Shown here: positions 54,935-64,000 of the stretch, piece after piece | Numbering within the stretch: position 1 is the stretch's first letter | How the letters are laid out: every line of letters begins with the position of its first letter | Assembly (NCBI GenBank): GCA_963978895.1 | Contig: OZ022243.1 | Coordinates: 1,532,314-1,596,313 of the forward strand | Origin: Erpobdella octoculata | Taxonomy: Eukaryota > Annelida > Clitellata > Hirudinida > Erpobdellidae | Direction: 5' to 3' | Length of the DNA stretch: 64,000 bases | Position numbers and translations under genes: made by a program | The notes under the pieces: generated by a model | Seen by the model: the letters and a program-made list of their open reading frames with translations, nothing else | Databases searched by the model: none | What the model was told of the DNA's origin: nothing

Positions 54935-57067
54935 ATGCTTTTTTGTTTTTTATTTGTAATAATGAACGGCGTGAGCTCTCAGAACAAACTAGAAAGCAGA
55001 ACAAGATACTTTACCAAGTGCGTTTTACGCTGGGGAAGCGATGACTTGTTGACATGTAATCTGATACCTTTTATGGAGGTCAACGTATTATCAAGAGCAG
55101 AATGTGCACACTACTGTGCCTCTATCGGTGGGGATCAAGAAATAACTTTCGACTACCAGCTACCATTTACTTTATACACCTTTAACTACACTGATCATGG
55201 AACTTTTGCTACATATGGAAATAAATCTTATTTACTCAATCGTTCTCCTGGTGAACGTCCTCTCGTTGGAAAAGTTCAAGTTTGTCTGGGATTTAATTAT
55301 CAGGAATTAAATGGAACATGCCAGTTATTTGATCAACCATGCCCTGCCTCTATCGGTGGGGATCAAGAAATAACTTTCGACTACCAGCTACCATTTACTT
55401 TATACACCTTTAACTACACTGATCATGGAACTTTTGCTACATATGGAAATAAATCTTATTTACTCAACCGTCCTCCTGGTGAACGTCCTCTCGTTGGAAA
55501 AGTTCAAGTTTGTCTGGGATTCAATTATCAGGAATTAAATGGAACATGCCAGTTGTATGATCAACCATGTCCTGCTCCTAATATAACTCTGGTTACTGAC
55601 AAGGAAACAAGAGTGTACTATTCGGTATTTAAGAATTACGTTTTGATGTTTAAAAGTTGAGAAAAATTAAACGTAATTTTTTGATTTTCGATTCACAGGT
55701 TGTTCCTAATTTAAATTCATCATGTCATTTTGGAGGTAAATTAATTGTCTGTTTATACTGTAAGCAGTATACCTTTAATTATTTCTAATTTTAATTAAAT
55801 TGTACCAAAAATAAATTTCGAGGATATAATTAATTAGGTTTTATGTAATTGCTCATGGTAAACGTGAAAATCTTAATGGAGTTTAAAAACACATTTTATT
55901 GTTTTTTATTTACTTCAAAATATTTTCTCTAGAAATTGAAGACTGCAATGATGTTCCTGGTTCTGGTCCAGAAGACAGTGGCATATATTGGATTAAAATA
56001 GACAACCAGACCTATCCAGTGTACTGCCAGATAACTTCAAGTAACAACAAATATACGGTGGGTTGGCTAAAAAATCTTATTACTTTAGTTAATTTAAATA
56101 GTTAAATTACCAAATTTTGTTCAGATAATACAACGCAGGATAGACGGATCTGTGAATTTCTCAAGAGGATGGGTAGAATATGGAAATGGATTTGGAGATA
56201 TTGATGGAGAATTTTGGTTTGGTCAGTGTTTATTGTTAATTGATGTTGAATGTTGTTAGGAATATGGTTATGATGTGTTTCAGTTTTTATTCAAATTTTG
56301 TAGGAAATTATCTTATCCACCGTTTAACAAATACCAAGCAGTACTTGTTGAGAATTGAAGTTGACAGATTCGATGGTCTGAATGGATATTCTGAGTATTC
56401 TATCTTTTCCGTTGGTCCTCCAAGCACTGAATACACACTGACCATTTATTTTTATGTTGGAACAGCTGGTATAGTTGATATTTTTGTTTTAAATGTTTGT
56501 CTTTTACGAGTAATTCGGCAAAAATGATCTGGTAAATGATTTCGAAAAAAGGTTTTACTTAGAAAAAATTAGAAACACATGTTAGTGTATTAATTAAAAT
56601 GATTTTTTTCAAAATTATTAGTAAACGTGATTTTATAAGCAAAATAAGTTATTTGTTTTAGTGCAATGGCTTAATGCATTGGCTCGCTGATTGATGTTTA
56701 TTAAAAGCTCTTAATCAAAAACTCGCTGGTAATTTTTCTGTCCAAACAACAAAAAGATTGTGTAAGGCGCAGGTGCTTTAAGGATAACGTTTTATTTACT
56801 CATTTCATTTCAGGCGATTGCATGCTTTACCACAACGGTAAAAAGTTCTCCACACTAGACAGGAACAATGGCATATATCCTCCTTACGACTGTGTGACCA
56901 AGTACACGGGGGCCTGGTGGCACTACGACTGTATCCTCTCAAACCTGAACGGAGAATACCAGAAATACCCCGGAACAACTTCTTATTTCAGAGGTGTCAT
57001 GTGGATTAGATTCGCAAATTACTACCAATCGATGAAAGCTTCTAGGATGATGATCAAAAGAAAATAA
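54935..57067 (+). CDS. Gene G: PAN-like + fibrinogen-related protein with internally duplicated head
   Basis: Six exons join to 455 residues: 54935-55624, 55699-55735, 55933-56057, 56125-56221, 56304-56468 and 56814-57067. The signal peptide is MLFCFLFVIMNGVSSQ. Exon 1 is 690 nt instead of 462. A 228-nt block (first copy from about 55118, second from about 55346) repeats the second half of the PAN-like head in frame. [20 protein letters not shown] through [10 protein letters not shown] therefore occurs twice. The fibrinogen part is intact: [55 protein letters not shown] and [19 protein letters not shown]. The duplication adds 76 residues with two Cys-containing motifs but not the AECAHYC half. 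AATAAA at 57409-57414 is a candidate poly(A) signal. Confidence 0.9.
55118..55573 (+). repeat. 228-bp in-frame tandem duplication in exon 1 of gene G
   Basis: The block beginning GCCTCTATCGGTGGGGATCA at 55118 recurs at 55346 with only a few substitutions, for example CAGTTATTTGATC versus CAGTTGTATGATC. The offset of 228 nt is exactly 76 codons. High identity indicates a recent event. Confidence 0.95.
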
Positions 57068-58089
57068 TAAAACTGGCGTTTCTTTTAGCAAGGCGTTTAA
57101 ATTGAGAAACCTATTTTCTAAACATTTAGAATTTTTTAAATTAGATTTTGTTTGTGCGAACTGCAAGTTATGTTATTTGATTAAACAATTAAATGCTTCT
57201 AGTTTTAGTTAGATAATTAAAGTACGTTTTTATATTTATTTAAACATTTTAGTTAATCAATAACAATGGTTTTTTTAATTTTTGCTTTAAAAATGCAGTT
57301 TTGACATAATGAAAAAAGTTACCAAAATGATTATCCTCACAACTAAACATTCTTGTTGTTATACGTTTTTAGAGCATCTTACATGTTTTTGAATCAAGAC
57401 TTTGCTTAAATAAAACTTTTAAATCATTAAAAAAATGTAATTGTTTTTAATTATATGAATTTATTTATGACACAGTAAATTTTTCCGCTACCACTGACAT
57501 GCCAAAAAATACTTTTTCTGGGAGCACTATTTCGTCATCTTCAACTTTGTATCTACCGTAGTTTTTTTACCGTTTCTATAAACCCAGATCACACAAACAG
57601 CAAGTCAATTTTACTCGACGTTCATAATTCAAAACAGAATTTATAACGTCTATAATCACCGTTAGGTATGTTGTTCAATTATGCCATGCTAAGTTGGTTT
57701 GATTGTAATGCTGATTTCAACTAAAATGCATAGCCACCCATCAGTCAAAGTGCTTTAAAAAACCTTATCCAGCTTTATTTCTCAAAAGCTTTGTTTTTTA
57801 AAAGTGCTATTTTGCAGTAACAAATCGATTTTTAAAAACCATAAAATTGTTTTGAAACAAAAACAACATTTATTTTTACAAAGCTGTATATGGAAGTCAT
57901 ATCGTTTTTCTAATACATATATATAACAAAAAAACTGCGTTAACACTGCTAAAACTGTTTTTTTTAATTGTGATCGAAAATGTTGTTTTGAATAAATAAG
58001 TTCATTATTAAAAAAAACCAGGAGATTCAATAAAATATTTTTACTGTAGTTTTTTTATTTCAAATTTGAACGTGAATATTAAATTGAAA
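57068..58089. other. Spacer between genes G and H
   Basis: The gene G 3' UTR with AATAAA at 57409 resembles that of gene F. The rest is AT-rich with no other feature, and should include the promoter of H. Confidence 0.5.
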
Positions 58090-60958
58090 ATGAGAATTTT
58101 TATCTTACTGTTAATGATAAACGGCGTGAGCTCTCAGAACAAACTAGAAAGCAGAACAAGATACTTTACCAAGTGCGTTTTAGGCTGGGGAAGCGATGAC
58201 TTGTTGACATGTAATCTGATACCATTTATGGAGGTCAACGTATCATCAAAAGCAGAATGTGCACATTACTGTGCCTCTATCGGTGGGGATCAAGAAATAA
58301 CTTTTGACTACCAGCTATCATCAACTTTCTACACCTTTAACTACACTCATCATGGAACTTTTGCTGCATATGGAAATAAATCTTATTTACTCAATCGTTC
58401 TCCTGGTGAACGTCCTCTCGTTGGAAAAGTTCAAGTTTGTCTGGGATTTAATTATCAGGAATTAAATGGAACATGCCAGTTATTTGATCAACCATGCCCT
58501 GCCCCTAATATAACTCTGGTTACTGACAAGGAAACAGGAGTGTACTATTCGGTATTAGATAACAGCAATATTTTTATTGTTTCAGTTTTTTTAGAAATAA
58601 TTTCAATCATTTTTTTTAAATAATTCTGTTGACAGATTGTTCCTGATATGAATGCTTTATGTCATTTTGGAGGTAATTAATTTTTTATTTTTTTTTTCAT
58701 TTGAATGTTTTGACTTTTAAAAAGTCAAACAACTTAACGATGTTGAAAGTCAAGTTAATCAATGCAGACTTACCTAGGTTTGCTTAAGTTTGTGTGATGA
58801 TGTATTCTAATTATTTCATTTCTCAATTGGTTGCTATAAAATAATGGGACTTTTAATAGCTATAAACAACATGTTTCATTTATGTTTTCAAATTTCTCAA
58901 ATAATTTGATTGTTGTTAGTTTTTTTTTAAAGCTTACACTTTTCTCAACCTTTTTTTTTAATTTTCAAAGTCTAATTAGAAGTTTCAATTTTCACGAACT
59001 GACGATTTTCATTATTAAAATGCATCTAGAAATTGAAGACTGCAATGATGTCCCCGGTACTGGTCCAGATGACAGTGGCATTTATTTAATAAAAATAGAC
59101 AACCAGACATATCCCGTGTACTGCCAGATAACTTCAAGTAGCCAAAAATATACGGTTGGTTAATCATAAACATTAAAATTTCAGTTAGTTCCAAAAATTG
59201 AAATAACTGACTTTGTTCAGATAATTCAACGTCGAATGGATGGATCAGTGAATTTTTTGAGAAACTGGGTTGATTATGAAGGTGGATTTGGTGACATTGA
59301 TGGAGAGTATTGGCTCGGTAGGTTGCATTGCTCCATTTTTTTTTTTTTTTTAAGGTTAGTGAAAGGAGTTAGTTAACCCCGCGAGACACTCAACCTGAGC
59401 AATGCGTGTAAACTCCTTGCTTGAGGGAGCTACGATGGTGACGCCAGTGAGATTCGAACCGCCGACCTACAAAGCGACAGGCGAACGCTTTACCGCTTAG
59501 CCACCACCGCCATTGGAGATTTATACTTTCAATGTTTTTTCACCATTTATTGACAGTATGATTTGAAACAAAAATCTTTTTAAACTAAACTACTATTCTG
59601 AAAAGTTTTATTTAACTCAGGTTTTTCCAAATTAATTTTTGCAAATTTCAATTTTGCAGGCAATTATCTTATTTACTGCTTAACAAGCAAAAATCATTAT
59701 ATGTTGAGAGTTGAACTGGACAGGTTTGATGGTCAGAAAGGATTTTCTGAGTATTCTGTTTTCTCTGTTGGTCCTCCAAGCACTGGATACAAATTGACAA
59801 TTGGAAAATTTACCGGAACAGCAGGTATAAAAGAGTTTCAATAATTTTATGTTCTTCTTGATTTCTTTTTTAAAATTTGTCTTATCTCATAAAACAGTAT
59901 TTTGTTGAAAAAAAGCTTTTGACATTTGTTTACGAACTCTGTTTTATTTTAATAATAAAAAACCCATATTTTTATAAAAAGAATGTACGTATGGTAAAAC
60001 GGTGATTTTCGTTAAAAAACAGTTACTACTCTAATTTTAGGTTTGGACAAACAAACTAGACCGTGTTAAAAAATACCACGGTGAAATCACGTAGAGCACA
60101 AACTTTGTGGTAACAGAAAATGTTGAAAAAATTGACCGGCGGGCATTTGATGACAAATGTAAAACCGTTATGTCGTTGGACTGGCGGGACTGCCGGCTCA
60201 GTAGCAATTTTACCGATTATTTCCACGGCTAACCGCCGGGGCAATACCAGCACCCAGTACTTATTGGTGATACAACAATGGCACTTGGTCGATCCATGAA
60301 ATGGTTTTTTTAAGTTTTATAAAACACCGACTAATTAAAGCAATGTTTTATTACTTCTGAAGAACACAAAATGGCAACTACAAATTTGTGTGATTGAGAT
60401 ATTTAAAACACACAACAAAGAAGCTAATCACAAGTTAACAAAAGGAACGAACAGTATGATAAACAGCGGAACAAGAGAAATATTCTACGTCTACTATTAA
60501 TTTGAAGGGCACGCCACTTAGTTAATTTGACGCATTGCCGTTGGGTGATTCTGAAAAACTAAAAATTTTGGTTAAAGCTCGGAATTCTAAAGCAACCTCT
60601 TTAGATGAAACATTTTAGACAAAACCTGTTAAAAGACGAAATTATTCTAATTTTTTATGCTTTTAACGTTTTCTCATGACATTTTTATTTACTTCTTTTT
60701 TCAGGCGATTGCATGTCTAACCACAACGGTAACAAGTTCTCCACAATAGATAGGAACAATAACATATATCCTGCTTACGATTGTGTGACCAAGTACACCG
60801 GGGCCTGGTGGCACTACAACTGCATCCTCTCAAACCTGAACGGAGAATACCAGAAATACCCTGGAACAACTACTTATTTTAGAGGTGTCATGTGGGTTAG
60901 ATTCGCAAATTATGGCCAATCGATGAAAACTTCTAAAATGATGATTACCAGAAAGTAA
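58090..60958 (+). CDS. Gene H: secreted PAN-like + fibrinogen-related protein
   Basis: Six exons join to 379 residues: 58090-58551, 58636-58672, 59030-59154, 59221-59317, 59660-59824 and 60705-60958. The ATG at 58090 gives the signal peptide [16 protein letters not shown]; the frame is open further upstream but without an ATG. The head is nearly identical to F and G ([38 protein letters not shown]). The fibrinogen part is more diverged: IYLIKI for [59 protein letters not shown] and [19 protein letters not shown]. Intron 4 carries a SINE. AATAAA at 61372-61377 is a candidate poly(A) signal. Confidence 0.9.
59336..59511 (-). mobile_element. tRNA-derived SINE in intron 4 of gene H
   Basis: Read on the minus strand it starts GGCGGTGGTGGCTAAGCGGT (A box). 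GGTTCGAATCTCACTGGCG (B box) follows at tRNA-like spacing. The body has CAAGCAAGGAGTTTACACGC and TTGCTCAGG, and a poly-A tail ends the element (the T run at 59336-59352 on the plus strand). Both internal promoter boxes look intact. The body word resembles the GAGCAAGG(C/A)A(C/T)TTAAC motif of several animal SINEs and the older copy at 5840-5973. Confidence 0.85.
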
Positions 60959-63744
60959 TAAAACTGGTGTTTCTTCCATGAAACGTTTACATTGCGAACA
61001 TTATTCTCTAATGAACTAGAATTTTTCTTACAACTATTATCTTTTCAGTGTTGTAAATTGCACGTAATATTTATTAGTTGATTGAACATTCAAATGCACA
61101 TATTTTCTTGGTTGACATTTTCACTTTATTTTTCCATTTGCCAACTTTTTGATTGTTGTTGTTATTAAAATTTAGTTTGTTTATATCAAGATTCAGCATT
61201 CATATTGCTTGTCTACAATTTTTAAAACAACTGTTTTTTCTCCAGTCAAAGATTGTTTTGTTGAATACAACTCTTGAGATGTTAACAAATTATGGATGTT
61301 TTTTAATTATTTAATTTTATTTCATTATCAATTAATTTATTGAAAAATTATTTACATGAAAACTATATATAAATAAACATTAAAGTCTGGCAAAACATTC
61401 ATAACTTTGAGAAACTACGGACGCTAAGATCTTTCACTGAATCAATGATCTGAAACATGCCTCATATAAATTTCTTATTCACTCGCACTTTAGTTGGTTA
61501 TCATAAAAAATACTAGCAATTTTTTATTTGTTCTTTGTTTCCAGTAACATTGGCTAAATTCAAGACATCTCAAGCACAGTCATATCAATTTTCTGTCCAT
61601 TACCATGCAGTTTATCCTTCAAATGAGATCTTTTTAAATTCTATATTTGAGACTGTTTTTCATAAAAATGTTTTCTGAACGCTAAAGTTTTTGTAACCTG
61701 AAAAAATAATCTGTAAAACAAGTTTTTGTTTTCTCAATTTATTTGAAGCTAATAAACATCCTTAAAACCTTTTGATTCGCAGGTTTTAAAAAAAAACGTT
61801 GGTACAAGCACCAGGAAACAATAAAAGACAAATCGTCTAAAACAACTTGTTTGTTCAAGACATTATAAAGGCAAATCATTGTCTGTCTGTAGTATTGGCA
61901 ACAAACCATTGTTTTTCTTGCCTATTCAAAATAAAATGTATGTATTGATGTTTGTAGTCATAAGTAAGAAAGGCTTGATTTTGTTTTAGAATAAAAATTA
62001 ATAATGTTATTATAACTTGATAATTTTTAACAATTTTTTTTCTATAAATTTCAATTTAAACCAATTTTGCTTATTAAATTTTGAAAAAAAAAAACTAAAT
62101 TACAATTTTGTCATAGCTTATTCAGTGGTTATTTTTATTTAAATCGGATTTAAGGAAATCAAAACAGCAAGTTCAACTAGAATAATGTCAATCTTTTTTT
62201 TTATTTGTATCTTGTTAAATACACCAGGTTCTTTTAATACTTTATTTTCTAATTATAAAAAAGTAATTTAAAAAAAAATTTACTTTTTAAAGTATTATTG
62301 CTAAAAGTGCAGAAAACTAATCGATACATCGCTTCACAAGCAAAAAAAGTACAAGTTGAAAATGGAACTCGAATTTTTTCAGGTTTCACAGCTTATATGA
62401 AATACTTAAATTTTTTAAATAAAACCTATCGGTATCTATAGGAACTGAAAATGCAGGTTGCTTAAACAAATCTGATTGCTGTACAAAGCAGGTATGCAGT
62501 TGTTTTGTACAAAAAGTGTGTTGCATGAAATTGACGATTATTTTGATATCAACACTTTTAAAATAAAAAGACTACTGAGAAACAATCTAAAACCTCAGTT
62601 GATATTATTGTAGCATTGATATGAATTTTGAAAAAAAAATTGTTGATTAGTTGCTCCAAATTTTTTTTCAACTGTCGAGGAGACATGCCGTTCTTTGAAA
62701 AACTGTGCAATAATGTTTGAAAGAATAGGACAATTCTGAATAATTTCATAATTAATGTTTTTTGACAGTAAGTAACTGTTGAATTAGAAAAAAAGAATTT
62801 TTGTTTAAAGTTTAAAATAAAATTTCTTTGTTTGAACAGTTTTGTTTGTAGACTGAAAAACTTTGTCAATTAAAATGACTTTGAAAATAATAATTTGAAG
62901 TTTATCCTGCAAGTTTGATTTAGTTTAATGTTAAATCAAACTTTATAATGTTGTGCATCTATATTTGATAGAAAGAAATTTTTTTTTAATTTGTTAATAA
63001 CTTAAAATTAATTTTAAAAATACGTTTTTAGAAAATATTTTTGATTTTAATGCTTTGATTAAACAGCAGCGGTGTTAAAATAATTGTTTGAAACGCCGGC
63101 GCTTTGAAGATATTTAAAAAATAGCTTTTTTAGAACGACACAGCAGACGTAAAAGTGCTAAAACGGCGGCTTTAAAACGAGAAAACTACAATGATGACGG
63201 TGTTTTATAATAGACACATTTTATTACTATGGCGCCATAAAGATTGCTTTGAAGAGACTCCGCCAACACGGCCATTTGAAAATATTGGTGACAGTCGGGC
63301 GTTTTAAAATAGTGGAGCCAATAAAACTTGATTTGGTAAAGAAAAAGTTTTGGACTTTGAAATAATATTTTTTTGAATGTACATCAAAATGTGAAATCGA
63401 TATCCTAGAGCTAGGTGTACTATAGACTACTATAAACCTAGTGAAAGTACGACAAAGGAAAGCACTTGATGAATGGTCGACGTAAAATGTTTTCACAGAA
63501 ATGTAATTCATAAAATTTGATAAGTATAAAAAGTTTACTTTAGCAACAAATGCAAATGTTTGAGTATTATTCATTGTTAGAAAAAATAACAATAAAATTA
63601 AAGCGAATAATTTTTTTTTGCAGTTTTCTTCCATATTGCTATACTTATAGCACAAAACTTGAATAAGAAGCAATATTTTTCAAACTAACAGCATTTGGTT
63701 GTTTATTTTTTAAAACAAATTGAATAATTGTAAACTAAGAGAGA
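60959..63744. other. Spacer between genes H and I
   Basis: Long AT-rich spacer. It begins with the 3' UTR of gene H. The segment 63061-63490 resembles the flank upstream of gene G and is listed separately. No other coding exon is seen. Confidence 0.45.
63061..63490. repeat. Repeat block upstream of gene I, related to that upstream of gene G
   Basis: Scattered units such as GAAACGCCGGCGCTTTGAA, TAAAACGGCGGCTTTAAAACG, TATGGCGCCATAAAG and GGGCGTTTTAAAATAGTGGAG share the TTTTAAAA + GGCG layout of 54239-54360. Both blocks continue into GAAATCGAT, GAAAGTACGACAAA-like and CACTTGATGAAT-like words. The block may be a duplicated 5' flank or an inserted minisatellite. Confidence 0.5.
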
Positions 63745-64000
63745 ATGAAAATAGCTGGTGTTACTTGTATTTTCCTGCAATCTATCATGTGCAATTCTGA
63801 ATTTTTGAGCGTAAGAAATTTTACTAAATGTTTTTCAAATAATGACAAAAATGAAACGTTGAGTTGCAATTTGCTGCCAATAAGTGAAACAGAAAATCTG
63901 TCAAAAATTGGATGTGCCAAGCAATGTGCTTCTATAGGTAGTGGTCAAGAAGTAATTTTTGACAACCAGCTAACACTTCCCATGTATGTTCTGAGCTACA
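63745..64000 (+). CDS. Gene I: start of another PAN-like (+ fibrinogen) gene, truncated by window end
   Basis: The ATG at 63745 opens MKIAGVTCIFLQSIMCNSEF, a signal peptide. RNFTKCFSNNDKNETLSCNL, LPISETENLSKIGCAKQCAS and SGQEVIFDNQLTLP follow, up to the window edge. The pattern matches the PAN-like head exon of the array and is closest to gene E (SCNLLPISE). Later exons lie beyond the window. A fibrinogen domain is expected by analogy but not seen. Confidence 0.8.
   Translation, partial: MKIAGVTCIFLQSIMCNSEFLSVRNFTKCFSNNDKNETLSCNLLPISETENLSKIGCAKQCASIGSGQEVIFDNQLTLPMYVLSY

Noticed and set aside
59440..59511. Functional tRNA gene on the minus strand
   Set aside because: A/B boxes are tRNA-like, but the head is fused to a SINE body with a poly-A tail inside an intron. 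Stem pairing was not established.

Overview
This is a eukaryotic (invertebrate animal) genomic window. The DNA is AT-rich and full of microsatellites, and the genes are split into many small exons bounded by GT-AG (twice GC-AG) introns. The gene content is secreted PAN-like/fibrinogen-related and PAN-like/C-type-lectin proteins, a Kunitz/antistasin protein, a SAM-domain protein and an FHDC1-like formin. Together with tRNA-derived SINEs this suggests a lophotrochozoan-type animal (annelid, mollusc, brachiopod or similar). I cannot resolve the species from sequence alone, and all gene models are read by eye from splice sites, reading phase and paralogue comparison.

Layout. (1) 1-9 kb, minus strand: the 3'-truncated gene A (PAN-like + fibrinogen domain), then two tandemly duplicated genes, B and C, with a PAN-like head and a C-type lectin domain. 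(2) 9.8-14.9 kb, plus strand: a five-exon secreted protein, Kunitz - Thr/Pro-rich - antistasin - linker - antistasin - Kunitz. (3) 15.2-19.5 kb, minus strand: a ten-exon Ser-rich protein with a C-terminal SAM domain. (4) 20.8-21.0 kb: the last exon of a small single-pass membrane protein. (5) 21-33 kb: a long stretch without recognised genes, with several MITEs, long inverted repeats and microsatellites; it may hold the non-coding 5' end of the next gene. (6) 33.4-39.5 kb, plus strand: a ten-coding-exon formin (FH1-FH2-basic tail), with an in-frame, stop-free, poly-His-coding intron inside FH2. (7) 41.8-64 kb, plus strand: a tandem array of five complete six-exon PAN-like/fibrinogen genes (D, E, F, G, H) and the start of a sixth (I), interspersed with retroelement fragments, a hAT-type MITE and a SINE.

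Biology. The two ends of the window form one family locus of secreted lectin-like proteins. One kind of N-terminal Cys-rich PAN-like head is combined either with a C-type lectin domain (B, C) or with a fibrinogen-related domain (A, D-I). The exon lengths of the fibrinogen part (37-125-97-165-~254 nt) are conserved in all copies. Copies D, F, G and H share an almost identical head exon but diverged recognition exons. One copy (G) carries an in-frame 228-bp duplication in the head. This looks like an expanding, recombining recognition or adhesion repertoire, comparable in logic to the FREP/CREP proteins of gastropods; that functional reading is inference. The formin, SAM-domain and small membrane-protein genes between the two clusters look like ordinary single-copy genes.
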